DNA of 64,000 bases. Origin: Lysobacter alkalisoli (lineage in GTDB: Bacteria > Pseudomonadota > Gammaproteobacteria > Xanthomonadales > Xanthomonadaceae). The translations under genes and the position numbers were made by a program. The DNA is taken from NCBI RefSeq assembly GCF_006547045.1, contig NZ_CP041242.1:1374001-1438000 (forward strand), written 5' to 3'. The notes beneath the pieces were generated by a model. That model made no database searches and was not told the origin of the DNA. It worked only from the letters and a program-made list of their open reading frames with translations. Of this stretch, positions 5,722 to 14,587 are shown one piece after another; within the stretch, counting starts at the first letter, position 1; the number at the start of each line of letters is the position of its first letter.

Positions 5722-8700
5722 TCAGCCGCCCTTGCCGAGCATCAGCAACAGTCCCTTCGCCGCGGCCAGTCGCGTCGCGGCGTCCGGCAGGTCGAGCGTC
5801 ATCCGCAGCTTGTCCGGCCCATCCATCCGGTACGACTTTGGCTGACCCTGGATCAGCTTGATGATTGCCATCGGATCGACGTTGGGTTTTTCGACGAACT
5901 GCACGCGGCCGCCATTCGCGCCGAGGTCGAGCTTGCGGATACCCAGCGCGGTCGCGTCCAGCTTCAGTTCGGCGACGGCGAACATCTGCTTCGCGGTCTC
6001 CGGGAGCAGGCCGAAGCGGTCGATCATCTCCACCTGCATCTCGCGCAGCGCCTCCTTGTCGCGGGCACTGCTGATGCGCTTGTAGAGGGTCAGGCGGGTG
6101 TGCACGTCGGGCAGGTAGTCCTCGGGGATCAGCGCGGGGATGTGCAGCTCGATCTCGGCACCGCGCGCTTCGGCTTCGTCCGCATCTGGCAGCTTGCCTT
6201 GTTTGATCGAGCGTACGGCGCGCTCCAGCAGCTCGGTGTAGAGGCTGAAGCCGACCTCGGCCATCTGCCCGCTCTGGCCTTCGCCGAGCAGCTCGCCGGC
6301 GCCGCGGATCTCTAGGTCGTGGGTGGCGAGGGTGAAGCCGGCGCCGAGCTCGTCCATCGATGCGATCGCGTCCAGCCGCTTCTGCGCGTCCGGGGTGATC
6401 GAGCGCTTGTCGGGAATGACCAGGTAGGCGTAGGCGCGATGGTGGCTGCGACCGACACGGCCGCGCAGCTGGTGCAGCTGGGCCAGGCCGAACTTGTCGG
6501 CGCGGTTGATGATGATGGTATTGGCGTTGGGGATGTCGATGCCGGACTCGATAATGGTCGAGCACAACAGCACGTTGAAACGCTGCTTATGGAAGTCGAG
6601 CATTACCTTTTCCAGTTCGCGCTCGGGCATCTGGCCGTGGGCGATGCCGATACGCGCATCCGGCACCAGTTCCTGCAGTTCGCGCTGCATGCGACCGATG
6701 CTTTCGACGTCGTTGTGCAGGAAGTAGACCTGACCGCCGCGCGACAGTTCGCGCTGGAACGCCTCGCGCAGCTGGGCATCGTCCCAGGGCACGACGAAGG
6801 TCTGCACGGCGAGCCGGTGCGCGGGCGGGGTGGCGATGATCGACAGATCGCGCAGCCCGGCCATCGCCATGTTGAGCGTGCGCGGGATCGGCGTGGCGGT
6901 GAGGGTCAGCAGATGCACGTTCGCGCGCAGTGCCTTCAGCGCCTCCTTCTGGCGCACGCCGAAGCGTTGTTCCTCGTCGACGATGACCAGGCCCAGGTCC
7001 TTGAAGCGCACATCCTTCTGCAGCAGGCGATGGGTGCCGACAATCACGTCGATCTTGCCTTCGGCGAGCTTGTCGAGTTCGGCCTTGATCTCCTTGGTCG
7101 ATTTGAAGCGCGACAGCACCTCCACCCGCAGTGGCCAGTCGGCGAAGCGGTCCTGGAAGTTGCGGTAGTGTTGCTCGGCCAGCAGGGTGGTCGGCACCAG
7201 CAGCGCAACCTGTTTGCCGTTTGCGGCGGCGACGAAGGCCGCGCGCACGGCGACCTCGGTCTTGCCGAAGCCGACGTCGCCGCAGACGACCCGGTCCATC
7301 GGCTGGCTGGAGCCGAGATCGCGGATCACCGCTTCGATCGAGGAGTGCTGGTCGGGCGTTTCCTCGAACGGGAAGGCCGCGGCGAACGGCTCGTACATCG
7401 CGCGGTCGACCTCGATCGCGAGCCCGGCCCGGGCCTGCCGCTTGGCCTGGATCTCCAGCAGTTCGGCGGCGACGTCGCGGACTTTCTCGGCGGCCTTGCG
7501 CTTGGCCTTCGACCACTGCTCGCCGCCGAGCGAATGCAGCGGCGCGGTTTCGATCGCAGCGCCGGAGTAGCGGTTGATCAAGTGCAATTGCGCGACCGGC
7601 ACGTACAGGCGGTCGCCCTTGGCGTACTCGATCTCGAGGTATTCGCCAGGCTGACCGCCAGCCTCCAGTACCACCAGCCCGCGGTAGCGGCCAACGCCGT
7701 GGTCCTCGTGGACGATCGGCGCGCCTTCGGTCAGTTCGCCGAGGTCGCGGATGATCGCTTCGGGTTCGCGGCCGGCACGGCGGCGCCGGCGTGGCTGGCT
7801 GACGCGCTCGGGGAACAACTGGCGCTCGGTGAGGATGGCGATCGCCGGTTGGGTCAGGGCGAAGCCATCGTCGAATGGGGCGACGGCGATCGCGAACCTG
7901 GTATCGCTTGCGGCAAATGCGCCCCAGTCGGATTCGACGTCGGGTTTCAGTGCGGCCGCATCCATCACCTCCAGCAATGCCTCGCGACGGCCGGGTGAAT
8001 CCGCAGCGATCAGCACCCGGCCGGGATAGCTCGACAGGAACGATTTCAATGCTTCAGCCGGTGCGGCATCCTTCGCTGCCAGAGGCAACGACGGTGCGGG
8101 CTGGTCGCCAAGAGCGGCCGCGCGTTCGCGTTGCGGATGCGATTCGCCGCAGACCTCGATCCGGTCGCCCCTGTTCAACGCCTCGCGCAACATGTCAGGC
8201 GACAGGTACAACTCGGCCGGCGGCAGTACCGGGCGTTCGATGTCGTGACGGCGCTGCTCGAAGCGTTCGCCGGTCTGTTTCCAGAACGCTTCGGCGGCTT
8301 CGTTCACACCGTCGCCGACCATCGGCAGGACGTTGTCCCCGAGATAGTCGAACAGGGTCGCCGTCGTTCCGGAAGCATCCCCACCGAAGAACAGAGGCAG
8401 GTAGTACTCCACGCCGCCGGGAGCCACGCCGGCCTTCAGATCCTGGTATAGCGCGCTGTTGCGGGCGTCGAGGTCGAAGCGCTCGCGCAGGGTGTCGAGC
8501 GCGCGTCCCCGCGCGGCCTCGTCCAGCGGCATCTCGCGGCCGGGCAACATGCGCACTGCGTCGATTCTTTCCAGCGAACGCTGGGTCTCGGGGTCGAAGC
8601 CGCGGATGGTGTCGATCTCGTCGTCGAGCAGCTCGACCCGGAACGGCTGCGTCGCGCCCATCGGGAACACGTCGAGCAGGCCGCCGCGTACCGCGAAATC

Positions 8701-9207
8701 GCCCGGGTCGAGCACCTGCGGCACATGCCGGTAGCCGGCCGATTCGAGCCGGCGCTTTTCGGCATCGAGGTCGAGGCGCTGGCCGACCGCGAGATCGAAA
8801 CTGCCACCGATCACGTGCCGCTTCGGTGCCAGCCGCTGCATCAGCGTCTGCACGGGTACCACCACGATCCCGCGCTCCAGCGTTGGCAGTCGGTGCAATG
8901 CGGCCAGCCGCTGGCTGACGATGTCCGGGTGTGGGCTGAAGACGTCGTAGGGCAGGGTTTCCCAGTCCGGGAACGGCAGCACCGGCAGGGTGCCGTCGTC
9001 CCCGATCAGGGTGTGCAGGTCGGATTCGAGCTGGTGCGCGCCGTGGTTGTCGCGCGTGATCGCCAGCAGCGGACCGCCATGCGCGCGCGCCGCCGCGGCG
9101 ATGTGCCAGGCCAGCGCGGATGGCGATGCAGGTGCGCGCCACCAGGCGCGTTGCTGGCCGGTTCGGGGCAATGGCGGGGTGGGGAAGGCAGAAGCGGGAT
9201 CGTTCAT
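5722..9207 (-). CDS. mfd: Transcription-repair coupling factor Mfd
   Basis: Mfd is a DNA translocase that removes RNA polymerase stalled at lesions and recruits UvrA. From the ATG at 9207 it has 1161 aa, close to the family length of about 1150. The order is as expected: a UvrB-like N-terminal module (LPFPDWETLPYDVFSPH), an RNA-polymerase-interaction domain (VHEDHGVGRYRGL), a RecG-like motor with Walker A GDVGFGKTE near residue 642, DEEQ near 744 and LTATPIPRT, then helicase motif VI (LHQLRGRVGRS) and a C-terminal TRCF domain. An upstream GTG at 9243 is in frame but adds residues with no family counterpart. It lies 235 bases behind the GNAT gene, with a hairpin between, so it may have its own promoter. 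Confidence 0.96.
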   Translation of the reverse strand: MNDPASAFPTPPLPRTGQQRAWWRAPASPSALAWHIAAAARAHGGPLLAITRDNHGAHQLESDLHTLIGDDGTLPVLPFPDWETLPYDVFSPHPDIVSQRLAALHRLPTLERGIVVVPVQTLMQRLAPKRHVIGGSFDLAVGQRLDLDAEKRRLESAGYRHVPQVLDPGDFAVRGGLLDVFPMGATQPFRVELLDDEIDTIRGFDPETQRSLERIDAVRMLPGREMPLDEAARGRALDTLRERFDLDARNSALYQDLKAGVAPGGVEYYLPLFFGGDASGTTATLFDYLGDNVLPMVGDGVNEAAEAFWKQTGERFEQRRHDIERPVLPPAELYLSPDMLREALNRGDRIEVCGESHPQRERAAALGDQPAPSLPLAAKDAAPAEALKSFLSSYPGRVLIAADSPGRREALLEVMDAAALKPDVESDWGAFAASDTRFAIAVAPFDDGFALTQPAIAILTERQLFPERVSQPRRRRRAGREPEAIIRDLGELTEGAPIVHEDHGVGRYRGLVVLEAGGQPGEYLEIEYAKGDRLYVPVAQLHLINRYSGAAIETAPLHSLGGEQWSKAKRKAAEKVRDVAAELLEIQAKRQARAGLAIEVDRAMYEPFAAAFPFEETPDQHSSIEAVIRDLGSSQPMDRVVCGDVGFGKTEVAVRAAFVAAANGKQVALLVPTTLLAEQHYRNFQDRFADWPLRVEVLSRFKSTKEIKAELDKLAEGKIDVIVGTHRLLQKDVRFKDLGLVIVDEEQRFGVRQKEALKALRANVHLLTLTATPIPRTLNMAMAGLRDLSIIATPPAHRLAVQTFVVPWDDAQLREAFQRELSRGGQVYFLHNDVESIGRMQRELQELVPDARIGIAHGQMPERELEKVMLDFHKQRFNVLLCSTIIESGIDIPNANTIIINRADKFGLAQLHQLRGRVGRSHHRAYAYLVIPDKRSITPDAQKRLDAIASMDELGAGFTLATHDLEIRGAGELLGEGQSGQMAEVGFSLYTELLERAVRSIKQGKLPDADEAEARGAEIELHIPALIPEDYLPDVHTRLTLYKRISSARDKEALREMQVEMIDRFGLLPETAKQMFAVAELKLDATALGIRKLDLGANGGRVQFVEKPNVDPMAIIKLIQGQPKSYRMDGPDKLRMTLDLPDAATRLAAAKGLLLMLGKGG

Positions 9208-9356
9208 CGGCACCGGACACAAAACAGCAACAGCGCCGGACACGGCAGTGCCCAGCGCGACAAGGGAGGTCTCATGGACCCGTAATCCCCCAATGGCCCG
9301 TCCTGCCCGTGCAAGCTGGAATCAGATGCCTTGGTTTTCAATCGGGGGAAGTCGCC

Positions 9357-9380
9357 GGATCCCCGCTTTCACGGGGATGA
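9357..9380. repeat. Short REP-like hairpin
   Basis: ATCCCCG (9359-9365) and CGGGGAT (9372-9378) form a 7-bp stem with a 6-base loop, followed by GAC. It lies between the GNAT gene and mfd and resembles the GGGGATGAC end of the larger palindrome at 12018-12219. Confidence 0.6.
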
Positions 9381-9442
9381 CAGCCGGACGTCGGGTTTCC
9401 GAGGCTCCCGGAAGGACGCGCATTCTAGCAAGCGGCCTCGGC

Positions 9443-10000
9443 TCAGGCGGCCTTCAGCGGCGGATTGAGCTCCAGCACCACCCGCACCAGCCCCGGCGAG
9501 TCGTGCTGGTGTTCGCGCACGAAGCCCAGCGACTTCGCCAACTGCAGCATCGGCTGGTTGTCCTCGAATACATCGCCGTAGAGGCGCTGGACCTTCTTGC
9601 CACGCGCCCACTTGACCAGCCGTGTCATCAGGTAGCGGCCCAGGCCCATGCCGGCGATGTAATGGCTGACCAGGATCGCGAACTCGGCATCATGGCCGTC
9701 GGGATCGATGGCGATGCGCGCAACCGCCCCGACCAGCGCCTGGCCCGGCGGCAGCGGTTCGGCCGCGACCAGGGCGAACTCGGTTTTGGGGTTGATGCGG
9801 GAGAAGCGTTCGGCCGCTTCCGGGGTCAGTTCCTTGACCGAGTGGAGGAAGCGCTGCCGGACCTCGCCTGGCTGCAGCAGGCCGAAGCCCTCGCGCAGTG
9901 GAACCGCGTCGTCGGGCCGGATCGGGCGTATGAGTACTTCGCGCCCGTTGGGCAGGCGCTGGTATTCATGCCAGGGCGGGAGCCGTTCACGCGAGGCCAT
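9443..10000 (-). CDS. GNAT-family N-acetyltransferase, 185 aa
   Basis: This is a single-domain acetyl-CoA-dependent acetyltransferase. The early REVLIRPIRPDD segment is the usual GNAT beta-1 opening. The acetyl-CoA loop is in the GMGLGRYLMTRLVKWAR stretch near residues 118-134, and VFEDNQPMLQLAKSLGF near 145-161 is the conserved motif B. It resembles the GNAT domain fused to acyl-CoA synthetase-like proteins, but no such domain is attached here. The substrate cannot be told. It is transcribed toward mfd, and the CDF transporter gene diverges from it. Confidence 0.85.
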   Translation of the reverse strand: MASRERLPPWHEYQRLPNGREVLIRPIRPDDAVPLREGFGLLQPGEVRQRFLHSVKELTPEAAERFSRINPKTEFALVAAEPLPPGQALVGAVARIAIDPDGHDAEFAILVSHYIAGMGLGRYLMTRLVKWARGKKVQRLYGDVFEDNQPMLQLAKSLGFVREHQHDSPGLVRVVLELNPPLKAA

Positions 10001-10175
10001 GCGCGGATATTCGCATAACGGAGGGGGATGTGGTCTTCATGCGGCTATCACGCCCGCTATCCGTTGGACCGGTGGCCAGCAGGAACGGGCAAGTGGGCCG
10101 GCACCGCCTGGTCGGAGTGCATGCCCCCGGCCCTCCGCCTATACTCGCGCGCCTTGTTTCAACGGTAATGATGCG

Positions 10176-11090
10176 ATGGCTGCCGGCAGTGACTCGACCC
10201 GCGCGATCCTGTTCGCCCTCGGGGCCAATTTCGCGATCGCCTGCGCCAAGGGGGTGGCGGCGTTCTTCACCGGCTCCGGCGCGATGCTGGCCGAGACCGT
10301 CCATTCGCTGGCCGACTGCGGAAACCAGGGCCTGCTGCTGCTGGGGATGAAGCGGTCCAGGCGCCCGGCTTCGACCGAGCATCCCCTCGGTCATGGCAAG
10401 GCGGTCTATTTCTGGTCGTTCCTGGTAGCGGTGATGCTGTTCACCGTGGGCGGGATGTTTTCTCTGTACGAGGGCATCCACAAACTGCAGCATCCCGAGC
10501 CGATCAGGCAGTGGGGGTGGGCGGTCGGCGTACTGGCGTTCGGCATCGTGCTCGAGGCGGTCTCGATGCGCGCCTGCCTGCAGGAGGTCAACAAGGTCCG
10601 CGGCGACCGCAGCCTGTGGCGCTGGTTCCGCGAAAGCCGCCAGAGTGAGCTGGTGGTGATCTTCGGCGAGGATCTGGCGGCGCTGCTGGGGCTGGCGTTC
10701 GCGCTCGCAGCGGTGGTGCTGGCGGTGGCCACCGGCAACCCGGCCTGGGATGCGATCGGCACGATCGGCATCGGCGTGCTGCTGATCGTGATCGCGGTGC
10801 TGGTGGCGGTCGAGGTCAAGGCGATGCTGATCGGACAGAGTGCCGATCCTGAACGCCAGCGGCAGATCCTGGCGTTCCTCGAGGCGCGTCCGGAGGTCGA
10901 GCGGGTGATCAACCTGATCACCCTGCAACTGGGCGATGAAATGATGGTGGCGGTGCAGGCGCAGATGCGCGGGGGCGGGGACATGCCGGTGCTGGCAGGA
11001 CGGATCGATGCCGTCGAGCAGGCGATGAAGCAGGCCTTCCCGGACGTACGCTGGAGCTTCTTCGAGCCGGACCTGGCCACCGACCCATGA
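10176..11090 (+). CDS. Cation diffusion facilitator family transporter, 304 aa
   Basis: This is a predicted proton-coupled divalent cation exporter of the inner membrane. From the ATG at 10176 there are about six hydrophobic segments and a C-terminal cytoplasmic domain (ARPEVERVINLITLQLGDEMMVAVQA) typical of CDF proteins. The metal site is atypical. TM2 carries ETVHSLADCGNQ, with His and Asp, and TM5 carries FGEDLAALLGL, where the usual HxxxD is replaced by Glu/Asp. The conserved GHGKAVYFWSF loop is present. This combination resembles the SLC30A9-like branch rather than the classic zinc exporters, so the transported ion is uncertain. The longer open frame back to 9708 overlaps the opposite-strand GNAT gene and is not coding. 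Confidence 0.88.
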   Translation: MAAGSDSTRAILFALGANFAIACAKGVAAFFTGSGAMLAETVHSLADCGNQGLLLLGMKRSRRPASTEHPLGHGKAVYFWSFLVAVMLFTVGGMFSLYEGIHKLQHPEPIRQWGWAVGVLAFGIVLEAVSMRACLQEVNKVRGDRSLWRWFRESRQSELVVIFGEDLAALLGLAFALAAVVLAVATGNPAWDAIGTIGIGVLLIVIAVLVAVEVKAMLIGQSADPERQRQILAFLEARPEVERVINLITLQLGDEMMVAVQAQMRGGGDMPVLAGRIDAVEQAMKQAFPDVRWSFFEPDLATDP

Positions 11091-11123
11091 CGTGGCTCAC
11101 CGGTCCCGGGTCCGGCGCTGCGA

Positions 11124-11981
11124 TCAGGCGGCGGCCTTCAGCCAGTCCAGGCGCCAGGAGGCACCCGGCTCGCCCAGGGCCGCGACCAGCGCCGGCAGGG
11201 TGGTCTTCAATGCGATATCCAGTCGCCAGGGCGGATTGAGCAGCAGCATGCCGCTGCCGTTCATGCGCAGCGGCGAGTCGTCCGGGTGGACCATCAGCTC
11301 GGCGACGAATGTCGATCTCGCCGGCAGGTTGGTCGCCCGGCGCAGGAACGGCTGCAGCGAGCGCCGTCGCTTGATCGGATACCACAGGGCGTAGGTCGCC
11401 TGCGGCCAGCGTTCCAGCGCCGATCGCAGTGCCGCCAGGGCATGATCGAACTCCTCCAGCTGCGCTTCGTAGGGTGGGTCGATCAGGACCAGCCCGCGGC
11501 CGAAGCGGGTGTCGCCGATCCTCGGCGGCAGCAGGGCCTTGAGTGCTGCGTAGCCGTCGCGGGCATGCACGGCCACGCGGTGATCGCCAGCGAAGGTCTG
11601 CCGGAGCGCGGCGGCTTCCTCCGCTTGCAGTTCACAGGCCGCGATCCGGTCCTGTTCGCGCAACGCGTGCGCCAGCAGCCACGGCGAGCCCGGGTAGGCG
11701 TGCGAACCATGCGCCATCCGGCAGGCCTGGACCGCCCGCAGGTAGCGCTCCAGCGGCGGGCACTGGCGGCCGAGCTCGATCAGGCGACCGATCCCGCCCG
11801 CGGCCTCGCCGGTGCGGCGGGCAGCGTCATCGTCGAGCCGGTACAGCCCGCGCCCGGCATGGCTGTCGAGCACGAACACCGGCGCCGGCTTGGCGGTCAG
11901 CGCGTCGCAGATCGCCAGCAGCGCGACATGCTTGAGGACATCGGCATGGTTGCCGGCGTGGAAGGCGTGGCGATAGTTCAT
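11124..11981 (-). CDS. rlmJ: 23S rRNA (adenine(2030)-N(6))-methyltransferase RlmJ
   Basis: RlmJ methylates A2030 of 23S rRNA using S-adenosylmethionine. From the ATG at 11981 the protein has 285 aa, in line with E. coli RlmJ (about 280). The conserved start NYRHAFHAGNHADVLKH is present, as is the SAM-binding DSHAGRGLYRL, the catalytic DPPY near residue 167 and the C-terminal GSGMLLLNPPW. The frame remains open to 12170, but the extra codons run through the nested palindrome at 12018-12219 and look non-coding. It faces the CDF transporter gene convergently, with only 33 bases between stops. Confidence 0.96.
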   Translation of the reverse strand: MNYRHAFHAGNHADVLKHVALLAICDALTAKPAPVFVLDSHAGRGLYRLDDDAARRTGEAAGGIGRLIELGRQCPPLERYLRAVQACRMAHGSHAYPGSPWLLAHALREQDRIAACELQAEEAAALRQTFAGDHRVAVHARDGYAALKALLPPRIGDTRFGRGLVLIDPPYEAQLEEFDHALAALRSALERWPQATYALWYPIKRRRSLQPFLRRATNLPARSTFVAELMVHPDDSPLRMNGSGMLLLNPPWRLDIALKTTLPALVAALGEPGASWRLDWLKAAA

Positions 11982-12017
11982 TGATCGGGGCAGGGGCGGG
12001 AATCGGACAGCGTATCC

Positions 12018-12219
12018 TGTCACCCCGGGCGCAGCGAGGAATCCGCTTTGATGGTTCGCGGGTGATGCAGGCGGGCATCGCTTTGCAGGACACGCCGTAA
12101 ACCCATCCATGGGGGCTCGACCGCGGCATCCATGCCGCGGACGGTCCTGCAAAGCGATGCCCGCCTGCATCTTGATACATCATGGAAAAGCGGATTCCTC
12201 GCTGCGCTCTGGGGATGAC
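12018..12219. repeat. Nested three-tier intergenic palindrome, about 200 bases
   Basis: Three perfect inverted pairs are nested. The outer arms of 21 bases are 12029-12049 and 12187-12207, the middle arms of 27 bases are 12064-12090 and 12145-12171, and the inner hairpin is 12121-12140 (9-bp stem, 2-base loop). It sits between rlmJ and creB. It contains no ORF of its own. It looks like a non-autonomous, REP/MITE-like mobile repeat, or two insertions, one inside the other. Confidence 0.8.
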
Positions 12220-12271
12220 GGCAATCCATCATTCCCCATTCCCCATTTCCCGTTCCCGCTCCTGCTTTCCC

Positions 12272-12967
12272 ATGCGCATCCTGCTCGTAGAAGACGAAAC
12301 CGATATCGCCGCCACCGTGCAGTACGCACTGGAAGCGGCGGGATTCACGGTCGATCACTGCCTGACCGGCGGTGACGCGGAGCGGCTGGCGGCAGGCGGG
12401 CAGCACGAGCTGGCGATCCTCGACATCGGCCTGCCGGACATGAGCGGGCTGGACCTGTGCCGTACGCTGCGCCGGCAGCGCGACCTGCCGGTGATCTTCC
12501 TGACCGCGCAGGATGGCGAGATCGACCGCATCCTCGGCCTCGAACTCGGCGCCGACGATTACGTCACCAAACCATTCTCGCCGCGCGAGCTGGTGGCGCG
12601 GGTACGGGTGGTGCTGCGGCGCGGCCAACGCCAGGCCGGACCGGTGGCGACGTCGGGCGGGTTCGAGCACGATGCCGAAGGCCGCCGCATCCGCTACCAC
12701 GGCCGCTTGCTGGACCTGACCCGCTACGAGTACGGCCTGCTTGCTGCGCTGCTGCAGCGGCCGGGTGCGGTGCTGTCGCGGGCACAGCTGATGGACCGGG
12801 TCTGGGGCGACGCGCTGGAAAGCGGCGATCGCACCGTCGATACCCACGTCAAGACCGTGCGTGGCAAGCTGCGCGAGGTGCGGCCCGATACCGACCCCAT
12901 CCGTACCCACCGCGGGCTGGGCTATTCCATCGACATCGATGGCGGCGGCGATGCCGGCGCGGTCTGA
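12272..12967 (+). CDS. creB: Response regulator CreB (OmpR/PhoB family)
   Basis: This is the DNA-binding response regulator of the CreBC two-component system, 231 aa. The receiver domain begins RILLVEDETD. The phosphoacceptor is Asp51 in ILDIGLPDM, with the conserved Thr in FLTAQD and Lys in VTKPFSP near residue 100. The C-terminal winged helix carries DLTRYEYGLL and RTVDTHVKTVRGKLR. Assignment to CreB rather than a generic OmpR-type protein rests on the creC and creD neighbours. The start at 12272 is where the receiver domain begins; the open frame back to 12182 is part of the repeat region. In related bacteria the system responds to metabolic or envelope signals and affects beta-lactamase expression. 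Confidence 0.9.
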   Translation: MRILLVEDETDIAATVQYALEAAGFTVDHCLTGGDAERLAAGGQHELAILDIGLPDMSGLDLCRTLRRQRDLPVIFLTAQDGEIDRILGLELGADDYVTKPFSPRELVARVRVVLRRGQRQAGPVATSGGFEHDAEGRRIRYHGRLLDLTRYEYGLLAALLQRPGAVLSRAQLMDRVWGDALESGDRTVDTHVKTVRGKLREVRPDTDPIRTHRGLGYSIDIDGGGDAGAV

Positions 12968-12979
12968 GCGGGCGCTGCA

Positions 12980-14428
12980 ATGAAGATCGGCCTGCGCATC
13001 TTCCTCGGTTACTTCCTGATCGTGGCCCTGGCCGCGCTGCTGCTGACACGGGTGTTCCTGGCCGAGGTCAAGCCCGGTGTGCGACAGGCGATGGAGGACT
13101 CCCTGGTCGACAGCGCCAACGTGCTGGCCGAGCTGGCTGCCGATGACTTCCTCGCCGGCCGTATCGATGACGGCCGCTTTGCCGACCGCATCCGCGCCCT
13201 GGGCAGTCGCGACCTCGGTGCCGAGATATGGGGATTCGGCAAGCGCACCGCGCAGTACCGCGTCTATGTCACCGATGCGCAGGGCATCGTCGTCTTCGAC
13301 AGCAGCGGACGCGACCTCGGCAAGGACTATTCGCGCTGGAACGATGTCTACCTGACCCTGCGCGGTCGCTACGGTGCCCGCTCCAGTCCGGAAAATCCCC
13401 ATGACCCGGATTCGACCGTCATGCACGTCGCCGCGCCGATACACGATGCGGACGGCCACATCGTCGGCTCGCTGACGGTGGCCAAGCCCAATCGCACCAT
13501 CGCGCCGTTCATTGCCCGCAGCCAGTCGGTGGTGCGGCGCTGGGGCCTGCTGCTGATGGGGGTGGCGTTGGGCGTGGGCGTGGTCGCCGCGTGGTGGCTG
13601 TCGCGGCAGGTGCAGGGCCTGCAACGCTACGCGCGCGCGGTGACCGCCGGCGAGCGCGCCACCCCGCCGCGGGCGAGCGGCGAGTTCAGGGCGCTTGGCG
13701 AGGCGCTGGAAACCATGCGCACGCGGCTGGAGGGCAAGCAGTACGTCGAGCAGTACGTGCACACGCTGACCCACGAAATGAAGAGCCCACTGGCCGCGAT
13801 CCGTGGCAGCGCCGAACTGCTCGAAGATGGCAGTGCAGATGACGCTCCGCCGATGGCAGACGCCGACCGCGCCCGGTTTGCCGCCAACATCCGTCGCCAG
13901 AGCGAACGACTGGCGCAGATGATCGACAAGCTGCTGGCACTGGCGGCGGTGGAACATCGCCAGCATCTGGAGGATCCGCAGTCGTTGGCACTCGACGATC
14001 TGCTCGCGGAAGCCGTCGAAATGGCCCGACCATGCCTGGAACGGGCCGGCGTGACCTGCCGGATGGAAGTCGAGCCATCGCTGCCGGCCGTGCGGGGTGA
14101 TGCCTTCCTGCTGAGGCAGGCGGTGGTCAACCTGATCGAGAACGCCGCTGACTTCGCACCGCGCGGCACTGAGGTTGAAGTCGCAGCCAAGCGCGATGGC
14201 GAGGGTGTCCGCATCGAGGTCCGTGACCGTGGTCCCGGCATCCCCGGCTACGCGCTCGACCGCGTGTTCGAGCGCTTCTACTCGCTGGCCCGACCGGACG
14301 GCGGCAGCCGCAGCAGCGGGCTGGGCCTGAGTTTCGTCGCCGAGGTGGCGGCCCTGCACCTCGGCCGCGCCACACTCGCCAATCGCGAAGACGGCGGCGC
14401 CGTCGCCAGTCTCAGGCTGCCGGTCTGA
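12980..14428 (+). CDS. creC: Sensor histidine kinase CreC
   Basis: This inner-membrane kinase partners CreB, with 482 aa. It has an N-terminal helix (IFLGYFLIVALAALLLT), a periplasmic sensor of about 160 residues, a second helix near residues 190-210 and a HAMP-like linker. Then come the H box THEMKSPLAAIRGS with His265, an N box (NLIENAADFA) and G boxes (DRGPGIPG, SSGLGLSFVAEV), so it should be catalytically competent. It starts 12 bases after creB stops and is surely cotranscribed. The HEMKSP sequence in place of the common HELKTP is typical of CreC-type kinases. Confidence 0.92.
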   Translation: MKIGLRIFLGYFLIVALAALLLTRVFLAEVKPGVRQAMEDSLVDSANVLAELAADDFLAGRIDDGRFADRIRALGSRDLGAEIWGFGKRTAQYRVYVTDAQGIVVFDSSGRDLGKDYSRWNDVYLTLRGRYGARSSPENPHDPDSTVMHVAAPIHDADGHIVGSLTVAKPNRTIAPFIARSQSVVRRWGLLLMGVALGVGVVAAWWLSRQVQGLQRYARAVTAGERATPPRASGEFRALGEALETMRTRLEGKQYVEQYVHTLTHEMKSPLAAIRGSAELLEDGSADDAPPMADADRARFAANIRRQSERLAQMIDKLLALAAVEHRQHLEDPQSLALDDLLAEAVEMARPCLERAGVTCRMEVEPSLPAVRGDAFLLRQAVVNLIENAADFAPRGTEVEVAAKRDGEGVRIEVRDRGPGIPGYALDRVFERFYSLARPDGGSRSSGLGLSFVAEVAALHLGRATLANREDGGAVASLRLPV

Positions 14429-14504
14429 GGTCCATCTCTTTTCGATTTCTCCCGGGGTGGAGACCCCGTTCCAACTGTTCCCGGCAGATCGAAAGCCACC
14501 CGAC

Positions 14505-14520
14505 TTCACACTCGCTACAC
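14505..14520 (+). promoter_or_regulatory. cre-tag (CreB operator) upstream of creD
   Basis: TTCAC-ACTCGC-TACAC matches the published cre/blr-tag TTCAC-N6-TTCAC at nine of ten fixed positions. It lies about 70 bases before creD, where CreB activates transcription in other bacteria. Regulation is inferred. Confidence 0.65.
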
Positions 14521-14587
14521 AACAACCCCATCCTCCCCCCGCATCGCCCCCCGATCCTGTCGCCACTACAACCGACAGGAGAGGGTG

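Noticed and set aside
6319..7998. Open frame of 559 codons on the + strand
   Set aside because: It is antisense to mfd. Its translation is low-complexity, with no recognisable motif.
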